A stretch of DNA of 64,000 bases from Mixta sp031457955. GTDB taxonomy: Bacteria > Pseudomonadota > Gammaproteobacteria > Enterobacterales > Enterobacteriaceae. Location of the stretch: positions 87,541-151,540 of the forward strand of contig NZ_JAVDXN010000008.1 of the NCBI RefSeq assembly GCF_031457955.1, written 5' to 3'. Positions 1 to 8,804 of this stretch are shown here, piece after piece. Within the stretch, counting starts at the first letter, position 1. The number at the start of each line of letters is the position of its first letter. The translations under genes and the position numbers were made by a program. Under the pieces are notes generated by a model. That model did not search any database. It saw only the letters and a list, made by a program, of their open reading frames with translations, and was not told where the DNA came from.

Positions 1-539
1 AATATATGCCTTACTGGATCAAAGGTCGCTACCCGGAACTGATCGAGCGCTTTAATATTCCGTTGGATGAATATCCGCGCCGCTGCGTCGAACAAATTGA
101 ACAGTGGCGTGACGTTGGCGAAAGGCTAACGCAAAACCAGTCCCTGACGCATACCCGCACCCACGAATACGCTTCATGGATTATTGAAGCCATTGAAACC
201 GATCGTCCCTATAAAATCGGCGGTAACGTGCTGAATAAGGGGCTGATCACTAACCTGCCCACCGAGGCGTGTGTAGAAGTGCCTTGTCTGGTGGATGGTC
301 AGGGAATTACCCCCTGCTATGTGGGCGATCTACCGCCACAGCTGGCTGCGCTTAACCGCACCAACATTAATACCCAGCTGCTGACGATTGAGGCGGCGGT
401 CAGCGGCAAAAAAGAGCATATCTATCACGCGGCTCTGCTCGACCCGCATACTTCCGCTGAGTTATCGATCGATGACACCATCCGGCTGTGCGACGATCTC
501 ATCGCCGCCCACGGCGACTGGCTGCCAGCCTGGCGCTAG
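1..539 (+). CDS. melA: Alpha-galactosidase MelA, C-terminal part (5' end outside window)
   Basis: This is the last ~178 codons of a glycoside hydrolase family 4 enzyme; the reading frame is open to the window edge, so the start and the NAD-binding N-terminal half lie outside. GH4 enzymes hydrolyse melibiose and other alpha-galactosides in the cytoplasm using NAD+ and Mn2+. The segment ITNLPTEACVEVPCLVDGQG and the end AAHGDWLPAWR match the MelA C-terminus from memory of the E. coli protein. melB follows 81 bp downstream, giving the usual melAB order. Identification is firm; substrate preference among alpha-galactosides cannot be judged from this fragment. Confidence 0.93.
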   Translation, partial: YMPYWIKGRYPELIERFNIPLDEYPRRCVEQIEQWRDVGERLTQNQSLTHTRTHEYASWIIEAIETDRPYKIGGNVLNKGLITNLPTEACVEVPCLVDGQGITPCYVGDLPPQLAALNRTNINTQLLTIEAAVSGKKEHIYHAALLDPHTSAELSIDDTIRLCDDLIAAHGDWLPAWR

Positions 540-620
540 TTTTTTCACCTCAACCCTACCCTGCGGCAGAAATCGGTTCATGGCTGTGGCTTCTGCCGCT
601 TAAAAAATGAGGAAAGCAGA

Positions 621-2033
621 ATGAGCGTTTCCCTGAAAACAAAAATCAGCTATGGCTTTGGGGCGTTTGGCAAGGATTTCGCTATCGGTATTATCTATAT
701 GTATCTGATGTACTACTACACCGACGTCGTGGGCATATCGGTAAGCATGGTCGCCACGCTGTTTTTGGTGGCGCGTATTCTTGATGCGCTGGCAGATCCG
801 CTAATGGGCTGGATAGTGGAGCGCACCCGCTCGCGCTGGGGCAAATTCAAGCCGTGGATATTGATCGGCACGTTGTTAAACGCCGCAGTGTTGATCAGCG
901 TATTTTGCGCCCATCACTTCTCCGGTATCGAACTGATTGTCTATATCTGGGTGACCTATCTGCTGTGGGGTTTTACCTACACCATTATGGATGTCCCTTT
1001 CTGGTCACTGGTGCCCTGCATTACCCTCGATAAGCGTGAGCGTGAAGCCTTGACGCCCTGGCCGCGTTTTTTCGCCAGCAGCGCGGGTTACCTGACCGGT
1101 GTCATCGGGCTGCCGCTGGTGCATTGGCTTGGCGCGGGCGATGAAGGTCAGGGGTTTATGCGTTTTACCTTTATCCTGGTGTTCTTTTTCATCCTCTCCA
1201 CGTTGGTAACGCTCCGCAACGTTAAAGAACGCTACTCTTCGTCACACAGCGCGCAGCAGGTTGCCCACCGCCTAAGCGACGTTTTAATGTTAATCTACCG
1301 CAATAAGCCCTTGTTTGCGCTGTTGATTATGGCCCTCTCATGGAACCTGGCGCATAACATTATTACCTCTTTCGCCATCTACTATTTCAAGTATGTGGTG
1401 GGGCGGGCCGATCTCTTTCCGTGGTACATGATGTTTGCGGGCGTAGCGAATCTGTTAACCATCGTACTGTTTCCAAAGCTGGCGCAACGTTTCTCCCGAC
1501 GTAAACTCTGGATAGCCGCCTCGCTGCTGCCGGTGGCGAGCTGCTTTCTCCTGCTGGGCGTGGCGCTGTTTGCTCCGCAAAGCGCTGCTCTCATCGCGCT
1601 TTCCGGCATGCTGGTCAACGCAGGCGGCGCTTTCTTCTGGGTGATGCTGGTGATTATGGTGGCTGATACCGTTGATTATGGCGACTATGCACTGGGCGTG
1701 CGTATTGAAAGCATCGCCTATGCGGTGCAAACCATGGTGGTGAAAGCAGGTTCCGCCTTTGCCGGGCTGGTCATCGGCGTCATGCTGAGTCTGGTCGGCT
1801 ATGTGCCCGGCGTGGTGCAGAGCAGCAACACCGTTACGGGTATGCAGGTCATTATGGTGGGCGCTCCGCTGCTGTTTTTCGTGGTTACGCTATGGGTTTA
1901 TCGCCGCTATTACCATCTGGACGGCGCACTGCTGAACCAGGTGCAGGTGCATCTACAACAGAAATATGGCGCTGGTAAAAATAGTGAATCTCCCGCCCCC
2001 TCTGCGCGTCTGCCATTAACAACGGCAGAATAA
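621..2033 (+). CDS. melB: Melibiose:cation symporter MelB (GPH family)
   Basis: A 470-residue integral membrane protein with about 12 hydrophobic segments, the expected MelB length. The N-terminal KISYGFGAFGKDFAIG, the DPLMGWIVERTRSRWGKFKP loop and the VADTVDYGDY segment are hallmarks of glycoside-pentoside-hexuronide cation symporters and are nearly as in E. coli MelB. One position differs visibly: E. coli has DAINDPIMGW where this protein has DALADPLMGW, with the Asp of DP retained. It imports melibiose with Na+, Li+ or H+. A GAGGAAAG ribosome site precedes the ATG. Co-transcribed with melA by position; the scr operon begins 136 bp downstream. Confidence 0.93.
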   Translation: MSVSLKTKISYGFGAFGKDFAIGIIYMYLMYYYTDVVGISVSMVATLFLVARILDALADPLMGWIVERTRSRWGKFKPWILIGTLLNAAVLISVFCAHHFSGIELIVYIWVTYLLWGFTYTIMDVPFWSLVPCITLDKREREALTPWPRFFASSAGYLTGVIGLPLVHWLGAGDEGQGFMRFTFILVFFFILSTLVTLRNVKERYSSSHSAQQVAHRLSDVLMLIYRNKPLFALLIMALSWNLAHNIITSFAIYYFKYVVGRADLFPWYMMFAGVANLLTIVLFPKLAQRFSRRKLWIAASLLPVASCFLLLGVALFAPQSAALIALSGMLVNAGGAFFWVMLVIMVADTVDYGDYALGVRIESIAYAVQTMVVKAGSAFAGLVIGVMLSLVGYVPGVVQSSNTVTGMQVIMVGAPLLFFVVTLWVYRRYYHLDGALLNQVQVHLQQKYGAGKNSESPAPSARLPLTTAE

Positions 2034-2125
2034 AACCGTTTGACCGGGCCTGCTCCACTGGCGGCCCGGCAAGCTTTCTTCCTTTTTCCAGATGCGACAC
2101 TATCACCCGCCTTAAAAAATGTGCC

Positions 2126-2160
2126 ATGATTAGCTAAATCGGTTTAGCATGATTAGCTAA
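2126..2160 (+). promoter_or_regulatory. ScrR operator upstream of scrK
   Basis: A LacI-type operator GCTAAATCGGTTTAGC (2133-2148) lies just upstream of the scrK ribosome site. A direct repeat ATGATTAGCTAA occurs at 2126-2137 and 2149-2160, so a second half site GCTAA abuts the GAGGA Shine-Dalgarno. The same motif recurs twice before scrY. Repression by ScrR and release by fructose or fructose-1-phosphate is known for enterobacterial scr regulons; assignment here is by motif and context. Confidence 0.75.
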
Positions 2161-2169
2161 GAGGAACGC

Positions 2170-3081
2170 ATGACAAAACGTATCTGGGTATTAGGTGACG
2201 CCGTGGTGGATCTGCTGCCTGAAGGCGAACAGCATTTGATGGTTTGTCCGGGCGGTGCGCCGGCAAATGTGGCGGTCGGCATCGCCCGGCTCGGTGGCAA
2301 CAGCGCCTTTATTGGCTGCGTAGGCCAGGATCCTTTTGGTCGACTGCTGCAAAAAACGCTTCAGCAGGAAAAAGTGGATACGGGTTATATGCGCGCGCTG
2401 CCGGAACAGCGTACTTCCACGGTGCTGGTTGGCCTGGATGACGAAGGCGAACGCACCTTTACCTTTATGGTGCGCCCCAGCGCCGACCTGTTCCTTACTC
2501 CAGCGGATTTGCCCGTGTTTCAGTCAGGCGAAGGGCTGCATTTTTGCTCAATCGCGCTCAGTGCGGAACCGTCACGCAGTGCGGCTTTCACCGCTATCGA
2601 TCAAATTCATCAGGCGGGCGGCTGGGTCAGTTTCGATCCTAACCTGCGCGAAGACCTTTGGTTAAATCCGCAGGAGATGCGCCGCGTCGTTGAGCAGGCG
2701 TTAAACAAAGCAGATGTGATCAAACTTTCGCTGGAAGAACTGTTTTTCCTGACCGATAGCGACGATTTACAAGATGGCGTTACGCGCTTTAGCCGACAAT
2801 ATCGCCCTGCGCTACTGTTGGTTACTCAGGGCAAAGCGGGCGTTACGCTCTGGCAAAATGGTGAACTGAGCCACTATCCGGCGCCCAGGGTCAAGGTGGT
2901 AGATACCACCGGCGCTGGCGACGCCTTTGTCGCTGGCCTGCTGGCTTCACTGGTGCGCGATCCGACGCCCCTCTCGCCAATCCATCTTCATCAGGCGATC
3001 GCCAACGCGCAACATTGCGGCGCGCTGGCGACAACCGCACGCGGCGCAATGACGGCCCTGCCTTATCAGGATTTACGATAA
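2170..3081 (+). CDS. scrK: Fructokinase ScrK (PfkB family)
   Basis: A 303-residue PfkB-family sugar kinase. The N-terminal signature GGAPANVAVGIARLGG and the C-terminal ATP/anion-hole motif DTTGAGDAFVAGLL (about residue 245, catalytic Asp in GAGD) are intact. It phosphorylates the free fructose released by ScrB to fructose-6-phosphate, feeding glycolysis. It is the first gene of the scrKYAB run, with an operator immediately upstream and a separate scrY promoter region 3' to it. ATG 2170 is preceded by GAGGA. Fructokinase identity follows from operon context and full-length similarity. Confidence 0.95.
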   Translation: MTKRIWVLGDAVVDLLPEGEQHLMVCPGGAPANVAVGIARLGGNSAFIGCVGQDPFGRLLQKTLQQEKVDTGYMRALPEQRTSTVLVGLDDEGERTFTFMVRPSADLFLTPADLPVFQSGEGLHFCSIALSAEPSRSAAFTAIDQIHQAGGWVSFDPNLREDLWLNPQEMRRVVEQALNKADVIKLSLEELFFLTDSDDLQDGVTRFSRQYRPALLLVTQGKAGVTLWQNGELSHYPAPRVKVVDTTGAGDAFVAGLLASLVRDPTPLSPIHLHQAIANAQHCGALATTARGAMTALPYQDLR

Positions 3082-3110
3082 AACTGAAAATTGCTGGCTC
3101 GGTCACATTT

Positions 3111-3183
3111 ACTAAACCGGGTTAGCAAGTTTTGTTGATCTACCGGATCCAATTTCAATATTCTCCTGTCGAACCGGTTTAGC
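3111..3183 (+). promoter_or_regulatory. Paired ScrR operators flanking the scrY promoter
   Basis: Two operator-like sequences sit before scrY: ACTAAACCGGGTTAGC at 3111-3126 and GTCGAACCGGTTTAGC at 3168-3183, centres 57 bp apart. Both share the AACCGGTTTAGC-type core with the scrK operator. Two operators around the scrY promoter is the arrangement known for enterobacterial scr operons, where it allows repression by looping; the promoter elements themselves are not resolved here. Confidence 0.75.
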
Positions 3184-3214
3184 AAAAAAGTTAATCCTCT
3201 GGAGAATCCCTTAA

Positions 3215-4837
3215 TTGAACATGTTGAACCCTCTGGCTGGTGTTACCGCCCTAACTCTTATCACCGCCCCTTTAGCCTTTGCCGATACCAGCATAGATCA
3301 ACTTGCCACACGCCTCGCCGCCATGGAGGCACGCCTGCAGGCGGCAGAACAGCGTGCGACCGATGCGGAAAATCGCGCACGTCGGGCAGAACGACGCGTG
3401 GCCGATATTGAACAACGCGCCAAACCGCAACCGGCGGCGCATGTCGACAAACCACAGCCGGCAACGCTGGCTGACAACACACAGCCCTCCGCCCCGGCAC
3501 CCGCACCCGCACCAGGGGCGGCAGCATCTTCATCATCTATGACCACCGCCAACGTGCCTGGCACGCCGGTAAGCACGCCGACTCATACCCCAGACATAGC
3601 CGAAGGCTTTGAGTTTCACGGCTATGCGCGCTCTGGCTTGATCATGAACGATGCCGCCACCAGCACACAAAGCGGCCCTTATTTAACGCCAGCGGGCGAA
3701 ACCGGCGGCGCCGTAGGGCGTCTGGGCAATGAAAACAACACCTATGTTGAACTTAACCTTGAACATAAAACTCGCCTGGCTAACGGGGCGACCACCCGCT
3801 TTAAAGTGATGCTGGCCGACGGTCAGCAAAGCTATAACGACTGGACGGCGGATAGCAGCAGCCTGAATTTGCGTCAGGCCTTCGTCGAGTTAGGCAGCCT
3901 GCCAACCTTTACCGGCGCGTTCCGTAATAGCACGTTGTGGGCAGGAAAACGCTTTGATCGCGATAACTTCGATATCCACTGGCTGGATTCAGACGTGGTA
4001 TTTCTGGCCGGAACGGGCGGCGGGATTTATGACGTACGCTGGAACGATCGGATACGCAGCAACCTTTCTGTCTATGGGCGCAACTTCGGCGATATTGAGA
4101 CGGTCGATAACCGCATCGAAAACTACATCGTGACCGCCAATAACTTTGTCGGCCCGTTGCAGTTTATGCTCAGTGGTTTACGCGCCAAAGATAATGAAGA
4201 ACGCGTTAATAACGGCAGGCGCAATGATAACGCTGGCGATACCGGTTTCCATGCGCTGGCGGCTTTACACAACGAGAGTTTTTACGGGCTGCGGGCCGGC
4301 CAGGCGAAAAGCGCCCTGCTGTATGGTCACGGTCTGGGTGCTGAAGTGAAAGGTATCGGCTCAGATGGCAACCTGACGCAAGATGCCACTACCTGGCGCC
4401 TGGCCAGTTACGGCACCACCGCCATCAACAATACCTGGAGTTTCGCTCCGGCGCTGCTGGCTCAGCAAAGCCGCCATCGCTATGTGCAGGGCGATGACTA
4501 TCGCTGGCTAACGTTAAACGCGCGCTTTATTCAGGAAATTAACCAGAACTTCGCGCTGGCATGGGAAGGAAGCTATCAGTACATGGATTTAGATCCACAA
4601 GGCTTTAAAAACCGTCAAAGCGTGAACGGTAGTTTCTACAAGCTCACGCTGGCACCCACTTTCAAAGTCGGCGATATCGGCGACTTCTTTACCCGCCCGG
4701 AAATTCGTTTTTTCGCCAGTTGGATGAACTGGGATAGCTCGCTGGATAACTATGCCAGCGACGATGCCTTTGGCAGCAGCGGCTTCAGCTCCGGCGGCGA
4801 ATGGAATATTGGCGTGCAGATGGAAACCTGGTTCTGA
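3215..4837 (+). CDS. scrY: Sucrose porin ScrY
   Basis: A 540-residue outer-membrane porin of the LamB/ScrY family. A signal peptide ends at about AFA|DTS (residue 24), followed by an Ala/Arg/Glu-rich heptad coiled coil (about residues 28-70) and a Pro/Ala/Thr linker (70-120), which is the periplasmic N-terminal extension that separates ScrY from LamB. The barrel starts at FEFHGYARSG and ends in the C-terminal Trp-Phe of outer-membrane barrels. It trimerises and lets sucrose diffuse into the periplasm. TTG at 3215 is 10 nt from GGAG; an in-frame ATG at 3221 is the alternative start. The linker is unusually rich in PAP repeats. Confidence 0.95.
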   Translation: MNMLNPLAGVTALTLITAPLAFADTSIDQLATRLAAMEARLQAAEQRATDAENRARRAERRVADIEQRAKPQPAAHVDKPQPATLADNTQPSAPAPAPAPGAAASSSSMTTANVPGTPVSTPTHTPDIAEGFEFHGYARSGLIMNDAATSTQSGPYLTPAGETGGAVGRLGNENNTYVELNLEHKTRLANGATTRFKVMLADGQQSYNDWTADSSSLNLRQAFVELGSLPTFTGAFRNSTLWAGKRFDRDNFDIHWLDSDVVFLAGTGGGIYDVRWNDRIRSNLSVYGRNFGDIETVDNRIENYIVTANNFVGPLQFMLSGLRAKDNEERVNNGRRNDNAGDTGFHALAALHNESFYGLRAGQAKSALLYGHGLGAEVKGIGSDGNLTQDATTWRLASYGTTAINNTWSFAPALLAQQSRHRYVQGDDYRWLTLNARFIQEINQNFALAWEGSYQYMDLDPQGFKNRQSVNGSFYKLTLAPTFKVGDIGDFFTRPEIRFFASWMNWDSSLDNYASDDAFGSSGFSSGGEWNIGVQMETWF

Positions 4838-4868
4838 TACCAGATAAAACAACATGACAGGGGGCAGT

Positions 4869-6242
4869 ATGGATTTTAACAAGGTTGCTCAGCAACTTTT
4901 ACCGCTATTAGGCGGCAGGGAAAATATTGCATCGGCCGCGCACTGCGCCACGCGTCTGCGTCTGGTGTTAGTGGATGATGCTAAAGCCGATAAAGAGGCG
5001 ATCGATAAACTGGAGGGCGTTAAAGGCTGTTTTCGTAATGCCGGACAGATGCAGATTATTTTCGGTACTGGCGTAGTGAATAAAGTCTATACCGCCTTTA
5101 TCCAGGCGGCGGGCATCAGCGAAGCTACAAAAGGCGAAACGGCGCAGGCCGCTACGCAAAAGCTCAATCCGGCCCAGCGCATTGCCCGGCTGCTGTCGAA
5201 TATTTTCGTGCCCATTATTCCGGCTATTGTCGCCTCCGGCGTTCTGATGGGCCTGCTCGGCATGATGAAAACTTATGGCTGGGTGAATCCCGATAGCGCG
5301 CTGTTTGTCATGCTGGATATGTTCAGCTCGGCGGCCTTCATTATCTTACCTATCCTGATCGGCTTTACCGCCGCCCGCGAATTTGGCGGTAACCCCTACC
5401 TTGGCGCTACGTTGGGCGGCATCCTGACCCATCCGGCGTTAACCAATGCCTGGGGGGTGGCAGGCGGCTTTAAAACCATGGATTTTTTCGGGCTGGACGT
5501 GGCGATGATCGGCTATCAGGGCACGGTATTTCCGGTGCTGTTGGCGGTTTGGTTTATGAGCCTGCTGGAGAAGCGTTTGCGCCGAGTTATCCCGGATGCG
5601 CTGGACATTATCCTGACGCCGTTTCTGACGGTAATTATTTCCGGTTTTGTCGCCATGCTGATCATTGGCCCGGCGGGACGGGCGCTGGGCGATGGCATTT
5701 CACTGGTATTAAGCACGCTGATTGCACATGCTGGCTGGCTGGCTGGCTTGCTGTTCGGCGGGCTTTATTCAGTGATTGTGGTCACCGGTATTCATCATAG
5801 CTTCCATGCCATCGAAGCGGGGCTGTTAGGTAATCCTGCTATCGGCGTTAATTTTCTGCTGCCGATCTGGTCAATGGCAAACGTGGCACAAGCGGGTGCC
5901 TGTCTTGCGGTTTGGTTTAAAACACGCGATATCAAAGTGCGTAGCATCGTGCTGCCTTCCGCCTTTTCCGGCCTGCTCGGCATTACGGAAGCGGCTATTT
6001 TTGGCGTAAACCTGCGTTATATGAAACCCTTTATTGCCGGAATCCTGGGCGGTGCGGCGGCGGGTGCCTGGGTAGTGATTAGCCATGTCAATATGACGGC
6101 GGTTGGGCTGACGGCGCTGCCCGGCATGGCGATTGTGCAGGCTAGTTCGCTGGTGAACTATATTATCGGTATGGCGATCGCCTTCGGTATCGGCTTCCTG
6201 CTTTCCCTGCTACTGAAATATAAAGTGGAGGCCAGCGCATGA
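4869..6242 (+). CDS. scrA: PTS sucrose-specific EIIBC component ScrA
   Basis: A 457-residue EIIBC permease that imports sucrose and phosphorylates it to sucrose-6-phosphate. The EIIB domain (1-90) carries the phosphocysteine in AAHCATRLRL (Cys26). The EIIC domain has the conserved GITEAAIFGVNLR and GIHHSFHAIEAG segments. There is no EIIA domain, so phosphate must come from the glucose EIIA (Crr), as known for ScrA. ATG 4869 is chosen over the in-frame ATG at 4854 because AGGGGG at 4858-4863 is correctly spaced to it and the MDF start matches the family. Its stop overlaps the scrB start (ATGA), implying translational coupling. Confidence 0.96.
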   Translation: MDFNKVAQQLLPLLGGRENIASAAHCATRLRLVLVDDAKADKEAIDKLEGVKGCFRNAGQMQIIFGTGVVNKVYTAFIQAAGISEATKGETAQAATQKLNPAQRIARLLSNIFVPIIPAIVASGVLMGLLGMMKTYGWVNPDSALFVMLDMFSSAAFIILPILIGFTAAREFGGNPYLGATLGGILTHPALTNAWGVAGGFKTMDFFGLDVAMIGYQGTVFPVLLAVWFMSLLEKRLRRVIPDALDIILTPFLTVIISGFVAMLIIGPAGRALGDGISLVLSTLIAHAGWLAGLLFGGLYSVIVVTGIHHSFHAIEAGLLGNPAIGVNFLLPIWSMANVAQAGACLAVWFKTRDIKVRSIVLPSAFSGLLGITEAAIFGVNLRYMKPFIAGILGGAAAGAWVVISHVNMTAVGLTALPGMAIVQASSLVNYIIGMAIAFGIGFLLSLLLKYKVEASA

Positions 6243-7648
6243 AAGAGACCGCACTTCTGAAACAAACCACTAAGGCGCTGATGCAAGGACAGCTACGCGC
6301 TGCGCAGGATCCTCATCGCCCCGCCTGGCACCTGGCCCCGCCGGTGGGGCTGCTAAACGATCCAAACGGTTTTATTCATTTTAATGGACATTTTCATCTG
6401 TTTTACCAATGGAATCCGTTGGCCTGCGCGCACGGCGCTAAGTTTTGGGGACACTGGCGCTCTGACGATCTGGTTCACTGGCAACATGAGCCGATTGCGC
6501 TAGTGCCGTCGGAAGAGTATGAAAGTCACGGCTGTTACTCTGGCTCTGCGGTAGACGATAATGGCGTGCTGACACTGATCTATACCGGCAACGTGAAGTT
6601 TTCTGAAGGCCGCACGGCCTGGCAGTGCCTGGCTACGCTGGAAGAAGATGGCAGTTGCCACAAGCTGGGTCCGGTGCTGGCGTTACCTGACGGCTACAGC
6701 GGCCACGTGCGCGATCCGAAAGTGTGGCGGCACGACGACGGACAGTGGTACATGGTACTGGGCGCGCAAAGCTTAGCGGGTGAAGGCAAAGTACTGCTGC
6801 TACGCAGCCCTGACCTGCATAACTGGCAACGGCTGAACGAGATCGCCGGGAGCGGACTAAATGGGCTGGGCGAGTTTGGTTATATGTGGGAATGTCCGGA
6901 TCTGTTCCGGCTTGGTGACCGCGATATCCTGATTGTCTGCCCGCAAGGGCTGGCTCCTCAGCAGACACGCTGGCTTAATACCTTCCAGAGCGGCTACTTT
7001 ATCGGCGAACTGGATTATCAGCAGGCGCGTTTTCCGCACGGCGAATTTCATGAACTGGATCTTGGCTTTGAGTTCTATGCGCCGCAAACCACCGCCAGCA
7101 GCGATGGCCGACGTCTGCTGTTCGGCTGGATGGGCATTCCCGATGGGGACGAGTTTTACCAGCCAACCCTCGCTTACGGTTGGATCCATCAGATGACCTG
7201 CCCGCGTGAGCTAACGCTGGAACAGGGGAGCCTGCGTCAGCGCCCAGCCCGTGAGCTACAGCGTCTGCGTTATTCACCACAGACGCTACAGGGCGCGGCG
7301 CATCAGCTGGCGCCATTCGACATTAGCAGCGCTGAACTGCTGATCCACCCAGAGGGCGAGCTGACATTGCATTTTGCCGATGCGCTCCGTTTACGCTGGG
7401 ATGGAGAGGCGCTTCAGCTATCACGGCGTAATCCGCGTAGTGGCCTTGAGGAGCATCGATACTGGCACGGTAGCCTTACTCAACTGCATATTTTTTGCGA
7501 TCGCTCCAGCGTGGAAATTTTTATTAATGATGGCGAAGCAGTGATGTCCAGCCGCTATTTTCCTGCGGTTGCGCCGCGGCTATTACTGGAAGGCGAAGCC
7601 AACCTCAGGTTGCATTACTGGCAGCTGGAAGATGGCGTGATAGTATAA
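6239..7648 (+). CDS. scrB: Sucrose-6-phosphate hydrolase ScrB (GH32)
   Basis: A 469-residue cytoplasmic invertase splitting sucrose-6-phosphate into glucose-6-phosphate and fructose. The three GH32 motifs are visible: LLNDPNGF with nucleophile Asp41, RDPKVW at about residue 158 (transition-state stabiliser), and WECPDLF near residue 218 with the acid/base Glu. The C-terminal beta-sandwich includes the family segment IFCDRSSVEIFINDGE. The ATG overlaps the scrA stop by four bases. No signal peptide, as expected for an enzyme acting on a PTS product. Confidence 0.96.
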   Translation: MKETALLKQTTKALMQGQLRAAQDPHRPAWHLAPPVGLLNDPNGFIHFNGHFHLFYQWNPLACAHGAKFWGHWRSDDLVHWQHEPIALVPSEEYESHGCYSGSAVDDNGVLTLIYTGNVKFSEGRTAWQCLATLEEDGSCHKLGPVLALPDGYSGHVRDPKVWRHDDGQWYMVLGAQSLAGEGKVLLLRSPDLHNWQRLNEIAGSGLNGLGEFGYMWECPDLFRLGDRDILIVCPQGLAPQQTRWLNTFQSGYFIGELDYQQARFPHGEFHELDLGFEFYAPQTTASSDGRRLLFGWMGIPDGDEFYQPTLAYGWIHQMTCPRELTLEQGSLRQRPARELQRLRYSPQTLQGAAHQLAPFDISSAELLIHPEGELTLHFADALRLRWDGEALQLSRRNPRSGLEEHRYWHGSLTQLHIFCDRSSVEIFINDGEAVMSSRYFPAVAPRLLLEGEANLRLHYWQLEDGVIV

Positions 7649-7678
7649 TCGCATCAAGTCATCCTGATGTAGCCAACA

Positions 7679-8686
7679 GTGAATAAACCAAAACGCGTCA
7701 CGATCAAAGATATCGCCCAGCTGGCGGGCGTCTCGAAGTCTACCGCCAGCCTGGTTCTCAGCGGACGGGGCAAGGAGCTGCGCGTATCTGAAGCGACGCG
7801 CGAGCGGGTCATGGATATTGCGCGTCAGGCGCATTATCAACCCAGCATTCATGCTCGCGCCCTGAACTCTTCCCGTAGTCATACCGTAGGTCTGGTGGTA
7901 CCGGAAATGACGAACCAGGGCTTTGCCACCTTTTCCCATGCGCTGGAAACCCTGTGCCGCGATGCCGGGCTACAGCTTCTGATTGCCTGTACTGATGAGA
8001 ACGCCAGTCAGGAAACACTGGCGGTCAATAACCTGATCCAGCGCCAGGTTGATGGCTTAATTGTTGCCTCCAGCATGTTGAATGATGCCGAATATCAGAA
8101 GATTAACCAGCAAATTCCGGTGGTGCTGTTTGACCGTCATTTAGGCGACTCTTCACTGCCTCTGGTGATCACCGAGGCGGTCGAACCCACCGCTACCCTG
8201 GTGGAAACCGTTGCGCGGGAAGGTTTTGACGAGTTCTATTTTTTCGGCGGGCAGCCGCGCATTTCGCCAACGCGCGATCGGTTGGACGGTTTTCGTCAGG
8301 GGCTGGCACGAGCGGGCGTTGAGGTAAAATCGGAGTGGATTATGCATGGCCATTACCATGCCAGTTCAGGTTATGAGATGTTCGCCGAGCTCTATATGCG
8401 TCTGGGGCGCGTGCCGCAGGCATTATTCTGCGCAGCTTGTGGCCTACAGGAAGGGGTGCTGCGTTACTTGAGCCAGCACGGGCTGTTGGATCAGCCGATC
8501 CGCCTGTGCAGTTTTGACGATCACTATCTGTATGATGCGCTATCAGTGAAAATCGATACGGTGGTACAGGATGAACGTATGCTGGCCTGGAACTGTTTTG
8601 AGATTGTATCGGGCTTAATGGAAGGCGAAACGCTGGAGAACCGGCAACGTCACCTACCGGCGCGGCTGAAATGGCGTAGCGTCTGA
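7679..8686 (+). CDS. scrR: Sucrose operon repressor ScrR (LacI family)
   Basis: A 335-residue LacI-family regulator. The N-terminal helix-turn-helix is VTIKDIAQLAGVSKSTASLV, followed by a periplasmic-binding-protein-like ligand domain (residues ~60-330). The start is GTG 7679, 30 bp after the scrB stop; the residues MNKPKRVTIKDIA fit the family start. It should bind the GCTAAA..TTTAGC operators before scrK and scrY and be induced by fructose derivatives. Position at the 3' end of scrKYAB is the standard enterobacterial order. Confidence 0.95.
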   Translation: MNKPKRVTIKDIAQLAGVSKSTASLVLSGRGKELRVSEATRERVMDIARQAHYQPSIHARALNSSRSHTVGLVVPEMTNQGFATFSHALETLCRDAGLQLLIACTDENASQETLAVNNLIQRQVDGLIVASSMLNDAEYQKINQQIPVVLFDRHLGDSSLPLVITEAVEPTATLVETVAREGFDEFYFFGGQPRISPTRDRLDGFRQGLARAGVEVKSEWIMHGHYHASSGYEMFAELYMRLGRVPQALFCAACGLQEGVLRYLSQHGLLDQPIRLCSFDDHYLYDALSVKIDTVVQDERMLAWNCFEIVSGLMEGETLENRQRHLPARLKWRSV

Positions 8687-8804
8687 TACGGCTACACCAG
8701 GTATTATCTGTAATTCCGCCACTTTATTGTCAGGGTCATCGCACTGTCATATTGCGCACGTAACACTCCAGAGCTGCAATATCACTTCTTTTACGAGGCC
8801 CGTC

